Source of the DNA: Odiellus spinosus
Taxonomy: Eukaryota > Arthropoda > Arachnida > Opiliones > Phalangiidae
NCBI GenBank assembly: GCA_963920705.1
Contig: OY987230.1
Span: 13,231,320-13,295,319 of the forward strand
Reading direction: 5' to 3'
DNA length: 64,000 nucleotides
This document shows, piece after piece, positions 30,091 through 42,125 of the stretch (the stretch's first letter is position 1; each line of letters starts with the position of its first letter). The notes beneath the pieces are model-generated. The model was given only the letters and a program-made list of their open reading frames with translations. It ran no database searches and was not told the DNA's origin. The translations under genes were made by a program, and so were the position numbers.

Positions 30091-30155
30091 ATCTTCTCGA
30101 ACAAAAAAGGCGGCTATACGAGGACTTTGGTAGTTATCGGGGCTATTCTTCATAA

Positions 30156-33090
30156 TGTTTCATGAGGTATAAAGTCGTAAGGAATCGATGAAAAACATCT
30201 TTTCATACTCACTTTAGGAAGAAAAGTGGGGCAAAAATGCCCGGAATTTTCCCATTTGAGCATAGAATAAGTAAGTCTAAGCCATGTCTACGCCGTTTGC
30301 GCGCTTGCTTGCTATAGTATCGATTCGTGTGGAAGAACGGCGTATGAACTTTTTTATTTTACACATTTTTCTGAACATTGTAAACCACTTTGCGGGGTGC
30401 ATTAACTAAAAAAAAAACATCAGTCTACTTAACTACCTAGGCCGCAATTGTAGTCGACCTCAAATACCAAAATGTCAAAGTGAATACGATCAAACAAAAG
30501 TAAATCAATGACTATAAAAAAATTCCTAGTTTTGAAATTTGTAAATTTTTGGATTCTGAATTTTTTTCCGAATGAAAATAAAAATCAAACTAAAGGGACA
30601 CTAAATGGATATTTAAGAAGTTTATTTTTAAGTTCTCAAAAAAATTCTTGAGCGGGGTAAAAATTAGATTGACAATTGCTAAAAGTGACGGTTAATAACT
30701 TTATTTTATAACCACATTTTTATTTCAGAAGATAGGTTGAGAATATATATACATGGCTCAGGCGCCAATCCAATAGCTAAAACTGTCGGGCCATTTTGCC
30801 TAGGGGACCATAACTTATATATTGATACTAGAAAAAGGTGTTAGAAAAATCAAGAATTGTATGAGGTTGTGCCCTAAAAGAAAGAGTGTCTAATTAAAAG
30901 TTAATATTCCATAAACACAAATTAATACGTATGAAATATTATAAGGTTAGAATTATCGAACAATAATTAACCCCACCCTACATTATCATGTAGAACCACT
31001 TTTATTAAGATTCCTATATAATGTTTGATTCGCAATTTTGTACGAGAAGGTGTGGTCTATTTAGGGCTGTTCATAAACCACTTGGACGGACGACTTTAAC
31101 CGGTATATCATTTCCAAATGAACCTAATTTTAGGATTTTTAACTAAAAGTTACGCAGTTTTTTTTTAATCAGAAGCTGTTGTAGAAACATTTAAGCTCTA
31201 TTCCAAGAAAGCTTTAAAACGCAATGTTATTTTTATTATGATTTTAAAAAAAAGTTTATTTAAAAATATAGTGCAGACTCTTACTGTGAAAATAACAATG
31301 ACAACTAAATGTAAATCTGCAATGAAGAAAGCTTCTCAAAAACATTCATATCACCAAGAAACCCAAAAAACACTATTAATAACCCAACCACCCCAACCAC
31401 CCTAGACAAGATAAAAAAACAGGAGAAACCCAACGTAATCCATTTAACGGATAATCCCTCATAAAGCAGCTTATATGAAACCCTAAAAAAACATCAAAGA
31501 GTAGAAACAAACACCCTGTAAAATAAAATTTAGGAAGACTTACTAGCAATGAAAGCCGCAACGGCGAACCATAGCCACCAAAACCACATGTTTTCGGAAT
31601 AAATATATATTTATATATTGTCAAAAAAGAATTACGACGCAAATAGGTTCAAGTTATCTTCAAAATCTAATTTAAAACACCGAAACTGTTAACAACGTTT
31701 AGTTTAAAATCCAAAGAGCACGTCATATAGAAGTCGTATATATTAAGATGAAAAACCGTATTTGGGTATGGTCCAAAAGTCGACCACTATACAATAATAA
31801 AGTTTATAAATAATAAATGTCCCGTGCCGGTATACGAAATTACCTTCTCGGAAAATAACCAAATATCAAAAATAACGCAATTTTTGCTTTTTAAATCTCT
31901 CGGGGCGTAAAAACTCAAAGAATAAGGCGAAATAAAAATATCGTATTCGACGGTAAAATATATAACGTCCTTATTTCGAGGTGGGCCGATTCGGAAAGCG
32001 CTCGAATTTAAACCATTTTCCTCTCGAAAACACAATCCCAGCACGGGTCATTAAGCCAGAGCTACCGAAGTCCAGACTGTTTTTTACGAGGTTTTCTATC
32101 TTCTTTTTCTTTCCAACCCACAGTTTCTTTGAAGAAAAAGAAACGCTCGCTCGATACCAATCGGTAAAAAGAACGTTTCAAGAAGAAGAAAAAAAAAAAA
32201 ACCTTAAACCCGAAAAGAAGGAAAAAAATGATCAACTCATCACAGTTCGAAACTTTACTTTTGTATTTAAAGAGAACGAAAAACTTTTTATATATATATA
32301 TATATATATATTTAAAGACAGACTTTACCCCACGGACACGAAAAAAGAGGGGGTACACAAAGTCTTAGACCGGAAGAAGTTGGACCGAACTAGGAAATTC
32401 CGCAATCGGAAGCACTCTGAACTTCCGTAGAGCCCGGAATTAAACCGACGGAAAAAAACTGTCACACAGCGATTCGACGACCCGCGGACCCGAGTAAAAG
32501 GGTATAGAGGAAGACAACTGTCCTTTTTAGACCCGGCTACGTCCCGCGCGACTCCCGACTAGGGATAGTGGATAGAAAAGTACAAGAGAGACTCTGAGAA
32601 GAGAGAGTGAGAGATCCGAGCTCGCGGAGTTAACTTGGCCACCCAATTTCTCCGAACGTTGTGTGTAGAGTCCGTCTCGGGAACACAGTTTATATACGGG
32701 CGAGGGAAAAGACCCTCTCTCGCTCTCTTTTGACGCCCCCTCCAACCATGGGGTTATGCTAGGAAGAGAAAAAGAGACGGGAGATGAAGGAAAATGTGGG
32801 GGACGCAACGGGGGTAGTGGTAAAACATTGTGACGTCATCGGTGTGAAGATCGATACAGTTTTGGGCAGTTTTCCGTCTATTCCATACCATATACTTCTC
32901 TCTGTCTCTTTCACACATACACACGTCTCTGTGCCAAGAGTAAAGAACTTCTCTAAGACGAGGAGAAAACGTTTTCACACGCTATATACAGAAATGTATA
33001 TAAGGATATCTCAAAATTGACGGAAGCTTAAAATACGTTATGCCTTAAACTTATTTATAAGCAAAGTTATGTGGAAATGTATACAAACAA
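30156..33090. other. Gene-free spacer; low-complexity and GC-richer tract at 31.9-32.9 kb
   Basis: No gene was recognised. A (TA)n run of about 12 units lies at 32290-32312, inside an A/G-rich tract that produces a 149-codon Lys/Phe-rich ORF (31981-32430). From about 32.34 to 32.96 kb the sequence is richer in G and C and has short ORFs on both strands, none recognisable. Confidence 0.45.
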
Positions 33091-33869
33091 CATGGTAGAA
33101 ATGTCCGAAAAATGTAATTCTAAGGTAGAAATGTCAAAAAAATCTAATTCAAAGGTAGTAATGTTCGAAAAATCTAATTCAAAGGTATAGAAATGTCCGA
33201 AAAATCTAATTCAAACGTAGAAATGTCCGAAAAATCTAATTCAAACGTAGAAATGACCGAAAAATCTAATTCTGGCGTATAAATGTCAAAAAAATCTAAT
33301 TCTGGCGTATAAATGTCAAAAAAATCTAATTCAAAGGTAGAAATGTCCTAAAAATCTAATTCAAAGGTAGAAATGTCCTAAAAATCTAATTCAAAGGTAG
33401 AAATGTCCTAAAAATCTAATTCAAAGGTAGAAATGTCCGAAAAATCTAATTCAAAGGTAGAAATGTCCGAAAAATCTAATTCAAAGGTAGAAATGTCCGA
33501 AAAATCTAATTCAAAGGTAGAAATGTCCGAAAAATCTAATTCTAGCGTATAAGTTTCCGAAAAATATAATTCTAACTCAGAAATGTTCGAAAAATCTAAT
33601 TCTAATTCAGAAATGTTCGAAAAATAAAATTCTAACTCAGAAATGTTCGAAAAATAAAATTCTAACTCAGAAATGTTCGAAAAATAAAATTCTAACTCAG
33701 AAATGTTCGAAAAATAAAATTCTAACTCAGAAATGTTCGAAAAATAAAATTCTAACTCAGAAATGTTCGAAAAATAAAATTCTAACTCAGAAATGTTCGA
33801 AAAATAAAATTCTAACTCAGAAATGTTCGAAAAATAAAATTCTAAGGAAGAAATGTCCGAAAAATGCAA
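33091..33869 (+). repeat. 30-bp minisatellite, 26 units in two sequence blocks
   Basis: Left block (33091 to about 33570) has units with the core GTAGAAATGTCCGAAAAATCT. Right block (about 33571-33840) has units with TCAGAAATGTTCGAAAAATA, most of them identical. Intermediate variants (TCTGGCGTATAAATGTC) occur as adjacent pairs. One unit (near 33181) is two bases longer. The 30-bp period keeps a minus-strand frame open for 153 codons (33408-33869, FYFSNISELE repeats), which I regard as spurious. Block structure implies local amplification of single units. Confidence 0.96.
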
Positions 33870-34918
33870 TTCTATATAAGGAAATTGCTTTTAACCGTTA
33901 AACGAAATCTGGAGTAAATTTCAGCTTGAAATTACCAGCTATAAATTTTCTCTTAAGCTTCAGTTAAACTGGAGCGCGTAAAAAAGCACATTGCGGACAA
34001 AAGGAAACTAATTAAGCTTGCCATTATTGGTAATAACCAAAGAGTAAAGCCTTCGCGAAGCAATATTGTAATAAGACTATTAGATACCAAAATTTGGAAG
34101 AATTGTACTTAACACCTTTCAAACTAATTTGGAAATTTATCGTAGGATGATCATAAAACGAATATTTCATTTCCAGTTTTCTATTTCGAATGAACCCGGA
34201 ATAATTGTCAATTTTAATTATCGAAATTTGTCTTACATTTTAATAATTAGTGTCTTATAACGACCCTTAACTGTTTCTCGTAATTTTCGGGCTTTTCGAA
34301 CTTAAATTTCTCTAAGAGATGACAATACTAAAAAAAGTATAGATATTTTGACAAAACAACTCGAAATTAACGAAGTCAAATACTATATAAAAAAGTCACG
34401 AAGAAGCTTAATGGGTTATTCTCTGCTTGGGTTAAACTACATCATAATGTAATAAAACTACCCAAAAAAATTGGCGCCTGTCGTTTTTGGTCTATAACGG
34501 TACCTTTCCGCTGCAAAATTAACAAACCGTGAACCATTACTAGGCCCTGTGGACTTAAATTTATACGAAAAAGGACAGAAATGGTTTTTTTCGCTCTTGT
34601 CATGGTCGTTTGTTCGACTATTTAAGTAAATACGCACTATTATAGAGGCAATATTAAATTGATTTTTATATTATTCTCTATACGGTATTAAAATTACAAT
34701 TTTTCGTGCTATCGTGAATCAATTTATTCAATCATGATTATTAAATCCTCTATCAAGTTTATTGTATGTCTAACGGGGAAGTTATCCCCTTCAAACCGCT
34801 TTAATTGCTTTACCCTGACGTTTTACTGACGTCAGGGGTCGCGAGGTTAACCCTCTCCGTTTGGGGTTGAAATATATGAATATATTCAAGGTAATTATAA
34901 TTACATTTTGATAGTGGA
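33870..34918. other. Gene-free spacer with a TGACGTCA-containing stem
   Basis: No gene. At 34813-34837, CCCTGACG and CGTCAGGG face each other around a 9-base spacer, and the right half forms the palindrome TGACGTCA (a CREB/ATF-type site). Nothing else was identified. Confidence 0.4.
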
Positions 34919-35214
34919 ACCTATATACTATTGATAAAGGGCATATATATCTTAAAAGATAAAGTTGAATAAGAAAATCTGGCGTTCATGAGCGTCCTCT
35001 TATGGCAAAAAGTGCAGGCAAAAGTAGAAACTATAAGAAAACCACGTGCGTGGCTGCTATGGATAAATATTATACAGACGCGCACAAAGTTTTGTTAGTT
35101 ACTACTTTTGCCACGGTTTTCCGTTAGAGGACGCTTATGAACGACACGTTTTGTTATTCATCTTAATATATATCAAGATATATATTAAGATATGCCCTTT
35201 ATTAATAGTATAGA
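34919..35214. mobile_element. Fold-back element with CTCTAATGGC-type arms, long copy
   Basis: Arms of about 100 bp. Left: CTATATACTATTGATAAAGG, GCATATATATCTTA, then GCGTTCATGAGCGTCCTCTT and ATGGCAAAAAGTG. Right: CACGGTTTTCCGTTAGAGGA, CGCTTATGAACG, an AT-rich block, then ATGCCCTTTATTAATAGTAT. This is the most complete copy of the sequence nested at 22161 and shortened at 60608. No ORF and no confident target duplication. Confidence 0.78.
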
Positions 35215-38172
35215 GTGTTATCCATTTTTCCGTGAAATAAAGTCAATAAGCTAATAGATTGACTCTACTGTGACAGGGAGGTGACTTCTAGATGTATGCG
35301 AGGGGCTGATCACTGACGTAATCGATTAAAAAGCATGCAGTTTTGACTGCACTAAAATGAATACGTAACTTTTACTACGTATTTTGTATTAACAAAGATT
35401 ACATCACGTAGTAATAAGCTATGTACAGATTTAAGGGAAATAGGTAACCCTTCGCACGTACGGTACGTTAAACTAAATTTAAAAGTCTAATGTCATTACG
35501 GGACCCAAATACTACATCAGACGTTACACTGACGTCTAGACGAAGACGATTTGTCAACCTGTATAGCATAGTTTGAACAGGAAACCAATTGCAAAATAAA
35601 TTTCTAGCATTTTCTAGGCACAAGCTGACCAATCATGATGTTAGCTAAATCCATAACGCGTGGCACCACGATATTGGCGTATTAACACCGTCACTCGAAC
35701 TCAATCCATATAGCAAAACGGATAAACCACCTCATGCAGCGAGCATTGAGCAAGCTATAGCTATGTCCGAAGTAGGATATAGAGTTATATAACATAGGAG
35801 TCCAGTAAAAACCAGGGAGAGGCTTTATTTTATTTTTTTCTATTCTTATTCTCTATCGGTCTATCCTCCTCCTTTAAGGTTCGCTTCAGCACACCATTCT
35901 AGTGGAAACTCGGGAAAGCAAGTAAAGCACGCTGCGAAAGCTTTATATAAGAGAGACGCTAGTCTCGACAGCCATGTAGGCTAAAGCACGCTGATATTTT
36001 TTAGGCGCAGGGGTAAGCAAACACCATCCCCTTAAAAAAAGCAAAGAGTGGTAAGTCCAAAAGGCAAGCTTGATTTAGAAATGGTTTCCTTTCGTCTCTA
36101 TTGACTTCGAGCGAATGCTTACAAAGGTATAACTTGATTCACTATGGTGATTAATTTAAAACTATAATTTAAAATTAGATTGAAAAGGAACTAGCTCCCC
36201 CAAAACGTTAATTTAAAATTAAACTGTGTATCAGTCTCTTAAATTATTTTTTTACATTCTAATCCTGTCGAACAGGTCAAAACGCTTGGATATGTTAAGC
36301 AAACAGGTTGAACGTAAGGTTATTTTGCCATTTATATGATGAAACACAATTTTAAAACAAGCAAATACGTTGAAAGTTATTTTAGAATAACGGTGAGATA
36401 TAAGTTTAACAGATAACTTATATTTCACCGTTATTCGAAAATAGTTCAGAAATAGTTAACTTCAATCTGACTATCAAAAAAAACGCCCAAAATCATGCTT
36501 CTTTAACCTACTAATTAAAGATTCCCTCTCCCCCCAAAATGAAACAACAGAACAGCATGAGAAGAGAAGGACACCAACTATCTTGTAGTAGGATCGGAAT
36601 AAATATCTTTGAGACTGTATTTAATTTCGAAAAAAGGGGCTAAAAAGAGCAGTATTTCGATAATGTCTCCTGGGTAAACTTAAAGTAACAACTTCAAATT
36701 AATCTGAATTCATCTCGAAGAAATATGTTGAAGTACAACGTGTTTAAGCCTTTTTTTTTATTTATTTAAATATGGTCAAGGATTACAACTTAATCCATGT
36801 GAGTTGGTACTGCAGTACTTCTTTTTAAGCATTCCGAAGCTCATAATCGATTTTAAGCAAAATTTCAGAAAATATAAGTTACCACGTTAACACACTAAAA
36901 CATATTTCACGACGAAACGATACTACAATCGAAGTTAGGGTCAAAGGCTTTGTAAAACCATACCATCCTACCCTTAGCTACAGTAACCATTCGCTTACCG
37001 TACCGTAAGAAAAACCTCAACGTTCTCCACACACACACACGTACACTTGGTGTTTCGATTTTTTACGTTTTGTTCGCGGTACGAGGTTAAATATTGTTTA
37101 GAGCTAAACAAGTAACAAGTTTTCATTTTATTACTATACTTTCCTTCTATTAATTAATTTAATGCGGACAGACGTTTTATACATGTATATAAGAAACCAT
37201 GAAGGGTAAATGGAAGGGAGTTTTTTTTTTTTTTTTCCTTATTTCATGACCAATAGATTATTTTTTTCTTTTTACTTTTTTTGTAATGGGAAAATCTTGT
37301 TGTAAAAGACAAGGGTGGAGTAGAGTTTATCAGAACTATTTCGTTCGTCTACCAAAAAAAAAATTTCGTTGGCGAATGGTGAGATGGCTTATTGCGGTTT
37401 GCTATATGTCTCCATAAGAGCCAAGGAAATCACTTGTATTTTCTTGGTTCTACCTTTGATGTATCGGCATTTTAGAAAGAGGGGTTGGGTTTCCTGATAA
37501 AATTACGAGGGTTAGAACAATGTCAAGTAATGTTCGTAAGGTTCAGTTCACACTTATAGGGGCCTTCCATTAAAATGAAGTAACACTTTGCTAAACTCTT
37601 TAAAAAAACTTCGGCAGACGGCAGTCTCCGATCTCATTGTCACAAACCAAAACATCTCACGACAGATTGGTTTTCAAGTAATAAGTAATTTAAAAAACTA
37701 TGATTTTCATATTTTGGGCAGATTTATGAAAATTTAACGTAATAATACATTTTTACTCTTTTTCTTCAATTACTGTGGATCAGAAGGTTAGAAAATGGTA
37801 ACATATGCATGAATAGTGCATTTCGTAAAAATAGTTACGGTATGAAATTTGACCCAAACTCGGTGATCTGACGTGAGCAGAGAAAATTAAGGGCCAAGGA
37901 CGATACAATATGTATCTTTATTTGAATATAAGCGAAAGGGTATAGCAATAAAGTAATAAATGCGTGAAAGAAAATGGGCAACCTTTAGCTTCGCAATTGA
38001 AATACTCTTTACATTTGTTGTTGACTGTTCTTCGTAAGAATAAAAGGGTGGGGTCGTATTTAACTTCTATTATGTAGACAAACACATTACGTACGACTTT
38101 CACCAAAAAACATATCGCGCATAAAACTCTTTCACTATTATTAGCATCATTTACCACGGCAGTTTCGCAAAA
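35215..38172. other. Spacer upstream of the Gr gene
   Basis: No other gene was recognised. It contains the hairpin at 36386-36435, a (CA) run at 37028-37041, T-rich tracts at 37220-37290 and GACGTC-type words near 35300 and 35530. No TATA box or initiator for the receptor gene can be singled out. A minus-strand ORF (37918-38157) immediately upstream has no motif. Confidence 0.4.
36386..36435. repeat. Near-perfect 21-bp stem hairpin
   Basis: The left arm AATAACGGTGAGATATAAG plus TT and the right arm AACTTATATTTCACCGTTA plus TT pair at 20 of 21 positions, with the remaining one a G-U wobble in the RNA, around the 8-base loop TAACAGAT. Outer bases (TATTTT/AAAATA) extend the stem. It could be a tiny fold-back element or a precursor-like hairpin. 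Confidence 0.85.
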
Positions 38173-39318
38173 ATGGGTGTTTCTTGGCGAAAAACGAGAA
38201 GGGTTACACCATTATTACCAACACGGGCATTTTTCACCAACAGGAATATGCCCATCAAAGTGCATTTGTGGATATCTCTGTTCGTCATGACTCACTCAGT
38301 CGCGGCATCGGTAAATTGGTCAATTCTGTGGAATAAAGTTAACGCTCCCCTGTCCGGCAGGATAATGGTCTCCATCACTAATATGATCTCCGTCTACTTT
38401 CTCATAATACGTCGAATTGAGGCCAGGAGCATCATGTCGGACTGCGTCTCGCATCTGACCCGGGTTTCTCCCGAAAGCGTTGGCGAAATAAATGGTCGTT
38501 TGAAAAGATTTCGCTTATTTTCAATCATCTACATAAGCGCCGTAACAAGTTTATCCTTAATTTATCATATTTGCAATGGAATATACGGCAAGAATAATTT
38601 TCAATTTTACGCCAGCTACTGCGCTTTTACATTGAAATTGACCGCGCCAGTATGGCTCGAGGTTAGTCTCGGCTGTTTCGTTATTATCAGTCGAAACTTC
38701 ACGTTGATGACGCTACGATGTTTCTTCGTGACAACTACTCTTAATTTGTGTCTGACTCTCTCGTCATTGGCGGAACAATTGAGCAACTTGTTGGATCGGT
38801 ACGGATTTGACGAAATCACTCTCGTATGCCAGTATCTCTTCACCGTTTCGAAACTAAACGATCGTGTCAACGAATTACTTAAAAACATTCTGGTTCTGTG
38901 GTACGGCGTGGCGTTCTGCTCCTCTTGCCAAGGAATTATTCAATGTGTGTTGGAACAAGGCACGTTAGGCACTATGTCCATGACGCTAGACATTTTCCAA
39001 GATATGATATGCGTATGTTTGGTGACATTAACCGCCGCTAGTACGCCCGAAGCAATGGACAAAGCGCGTTATAAGGTGTTTACACTAGGCCAGGAAGCTT
39101 GGAGTTCCGGGAAGGTTCGGGAATATAAGTTTTTACAGTCGCATTTGAGATCAGTTGATTTAGGTTTGAAACTCGGAGGTTTGTTTCCAATCACCAAAAG
39201 AATGTTTTTGTCATTTCTCGGGGTGGGAATTACTTACGCCATCGTTTATATTCAGATGAATCCTTTCGTTATGCGCAAGTTACAAGGAGATACGGATGTT
39301 AATGACACCTTACATTAA
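38173..39318 (+). CDS. Gustatory receptor (Gr) family seven-transmembrane chemoreceptor
   Basis: Predicted 381-residue membrane protein of the arthropod gustatory receptor family, ligand-gated cation channels in sensory dendrites that detect sugars, bitter compounds or other contact cues; the ligand here is unknown. Hydrophobic segments lie near residues 29-48, 62-79, 114-133, 160-200 (one or two spans), 238-258, 270-290 and 344-362. The last one contains T354-Y355-AIVYI-Q361, which fits the family's TYhhhhhQ signature in TM7 and is preceded by a conserved-looking segment (VDLGLKLGGLFPITK, 328-342). The length fits the usual 350-450. The ATG has A at -3 and G at +4, and an in-frame TAA lies 49 bases upstream (38122-38124), so this start is reasonable, although an upstream exon cannot be excluded. 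The reading frame is uninterrupted through TM7, whereas many Gr genes have C-terminal introns. A sequon (NFT) lies at 175-177. No second Gr copy is visible in the window. The family call is firm; the subfamily is not assignable. Confidence 0.88.
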   Translation: MGVSWRKTRRVTPLLPTRAFFTNRNMPIKVHLWISLFVMTHSVAASVNWSILWNKVNAPLSGRIMVSITNMISVYFLIIRRIEARSIMSDCVSHLTRVSPESVGEINGRLKRFRLFSIIYISAVTSLSLIYHICNGIYGKNNFQFYASYCAFTLKLTAPVWLEVSLGCFVIISRNFTLMTLRCFFVTTTLNLCLTLSSLAEQLSNLLDRYGFDEITLVCQYLFTVSKLNDRVNELLKNILVLWYGVAFCSSCQGIIQCVLEQGTLGTMSMTLDIFQDMICVCLVTLTAASTPEAMDKARYKVFTLGQEAWSSGKVREYKFLQSHLRSVDLGLKLGGLFPITKRMFLSFLGVGITYAIVYIQMNPFVMRKLQGDTDVNDTLH

Positions 39319-39728
39319 TTTATGGCGTGTCTTGTAAAGCGAAGACTTACGAGGACCGTACATTTGTATAACGCTATACACATGTTTAAAAAAAATTAGT
39401 TTGTAGTATAATATTCGATCTTTATTTCGTTGGAAAATGAACGAATGTAACATAATTCTAAAATAATGCTATAGCAGCTTGGGGGCTAGATAATAGTATA
39501 ATTGCTACTTGTTTGAATTACGTCGGTAATTCCGAGGGAGGTTGACACTCTTGAACTCTGTGTACACCTTAAATTAACTTTGGTATGAGTGAATTATGTT
39601 CGAACTGCTATGAACTTTTCAGCTTTGGAAGTTTAAATAGTTAATAACGTTTTTTCATGTACACCTGAATTCTGTAGTGTCTGCCTCCTTCGTTAAATCG
39701 GCAGTATTTTACAAAAGTTATTAAGAAT

Positions 39729-39734
39729 AATAAA
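39729..39734 (+). promoter_or_regulatory. Candidate poly(A) signal for the Gr gene
   Basis: A canonical AATAAA hexamer lies 411 bases downstream of the receptor stop codon in an AT-rich stretch (AATAATAAAATA). It is the first exact AATAAA I found after the stop. In AT-rich DNA this hexamer also occurs by chance, so transcript evidence would be needed. Confidence 0.35.
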
Positions 39735-42125
39735 ATATTTAAAATCGCGAATACATAACTTTTAATGAGGTTTTAATTGTACATGTCTCAACCTCGTGCA
39801 AAGTAGGTCTTAACACAGTTTACTTTTACGGTAACTATGGACCATCTGAAGGATCCCACGATTAGGCAACCAAGACCCGATTGTATAGTCTAATTCTCGT
39901 GCGGCAAGGACATCGTATTTTTATATTTGAATGAAAGGATTCTCTCTAAATTCTTTTGAATTCGTGGAAATGGTGGATTGCCTTCTCCAAATCCGCACGC
40001 CCAAGCCTAAACAATGAGGAACTTTTAGTTCGTCCGGGGATCTAATTAGGGCTGAAGCTTAGGGACGATTTTCCCGTTAAAGGGAGCGGGAAAAGGAAAC
40101 TATTTGGATTATTCTTTCTTAAATGAGACTCATTTTCCCTGAGTAAATGTAATTTTCTCGTTATTTCGAAATAAATAGAAATAATAATTCATGTTTCGTG
40201 TCAGTTTTTTCAAGAGTTGCGTTACCCTAACGAAATCTCTTCAAACTATGTCAATCCAATGATCAAGTAAGTGTTTGTTTATTTATCTTTTTAACCACAA
40301 ACAACGTTTCGGTCTTATATTTTAGCTCTAAGAAACCTATGAAACCTAATTTTTCCGCGATATATTACGTCATCACTATGTCCGCGTGTGACTGAGTGGC
40401 TATTATAGAGCCTACAATTGATTCTCACGCGTTCTGGCTTTCGCGCGGTCTTTTTGGTGAAAGTACCTTATCATGAAAGTTACACCTTTTTATTAATTAC
40501 GTTTCAGAATCATTCTACGTCATCAAGTGGGAAAAAGGAAATATTTCAATTTTGAAGTTTTGTAAAATTTTGAATAAGGGTTTATAATATTACGTAGATG
40601 ATAGACCATCCTCCCTTTAAACTAGGTCTAACGAAAAAGTCTTAAATTTATAAAGAAAGAACCAGTTCAAGCTTTCAACACGCATAAAACTAAGCTCCCT
40701 GTATCCTGTAAGAACAAAAAAAACCTGAGATAGAAAGGAATATAGTTTCGCACACATTGAATACTCAAAACTAATTCCGACTTTATAGTCTCTTCACCGA
40801 ACTTCTCTTTTGTTTAAAATAGAATTGTTACCCGGTACAGAAGCTAAAACTCAACTTTACTTCAATTTGCCATTTTCTATACGAAACGTGTGCAGAATAT
40901 CGACGGACCCAGAACAATGTATACCCGAATGGATTTAAATGCCCGAAATTTAAACTATTTACCAAAACTTTGCCGGTTCTTTGTTTACGAGAGTTAATTT
41001 ACAGTGTGCTTTGAAACCCTACACTTTTGCACGGTTTATAAGCGAGCAGACTGGGCTTTCAAATGAATTCGTCAAACTTTTTTTTTAATATAAGGAGATA
41101 AAATGAGAAGGGTGCCACTATCCTTCGTATATTTCCCAGGTGGGTTCGAATCCAATCTCTGCCACCATTGAAGTATATAAAAGGGAAAATTATCTTAGTT
41201 AAATTATATATTTTTAACTTTTGACTCTCTCGGTTGGAAGTTACATTGAAAGTAGATCTAATTCCCGTTTGAAGTTTTATTTCAAAACAAGCGCTGAATC
41301 TCTACTTTAACCGAAACCGTTACGTCTCGTGAGTTTTGAATATATTCATTTAAATAAAAAGCAATATGATAGGACACCACTATTTTAACAAGAGTCTGCA
41401 AAACCAATATCAAAAAAATTGGACATATTAGAGGTAGTTTACTACGTCATCACTATGGTAGCCAATAAGTGATTTTATTTCCTTTTCTATATTAATATAC
41501 GATTTTTTTAAATCAGGTTGGAACCCGAACCAGAGTAGGGCCCGTAAGCGTAATATACATATTTATAGAAACGATGTTTTAAATTTCATGGTATAATTTA
41601 CAAGGTCAAAGATTTAGACTGTTAAATCAGGGAGGCGAAGGGGAAAAACTGGGCTTTTGCGACATTCAGTTTATAATACTAAATTTTACAAATTTATAAA
41701 TTGTTAAACACAGCAAAACGACAAAATTTAAACAGCAGAATTAAAGCAATAGAGTTCAAGGAAAAGATATATTTTATAGGAGTATTAAAAAATAATCGTA
41801 CGAAGTTTGAAAGAAATTTAAAAACAAATTACAGTATGTTAGTCATTAATATTAAATAATGAGAAGGAAATTTAATTGTAACGGTAAAGTGAACTTTGTC
41901 GATTAATTTTAGCAGAACCAAAGAAGCAATTCGAGATATCTCTGATTTAAGTGGTGTAATTCGATTCAATACGTTGGAAGTTTGACTGCGACAGCCTACA
42001 CTATTTCTATTCTACCTCGAAAATCACGGACTGTACTCAAAGAGTTCTATTTCGCATTCCAAACGATCCATTAAAAGAAGAATTAAAAGGAAAAACAAGT
42101 TCTATTATGTGCAGTTTTTATTTAA
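39735..42125. other. Gene-free spacer downstream of Gr with a tRNA-like fragment
   Basis: No gene was recognised. The 15-mer TACGTCATCACTATG occurs at about 40370 and again at about 41442, in otherwise unrelated contexts. At 41139-41170 there is GGTGGGTTCGAATCCAATC followed by TCTGCCACCA, which resembles a tRNA T-arm and 3' acceptor, but no matching 5' half or A box lies upstream. Confidence 0.4.

Noticed and set aside
29736-30155. 139-codon Ser/Gln/Lys-rich repeat ORF and its minus-strand counterpart
   Set aside because: Both follow from a 24-bp tandem array; the frame is open on both strands and ends soon after the array.
31981-32430. 149-codon ORF rich in Lys, Phe and Ile-Tyr
   Set aside because: Arises from A/G-rich and (TA)n low-complexity DNA; an overlapping minus-strand ORF has the same character.
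38616-38888. 90-codon minus-strand ORF inside the receptor gene
   Set aside because: Antisense shadow of the gustatory receptor frame.
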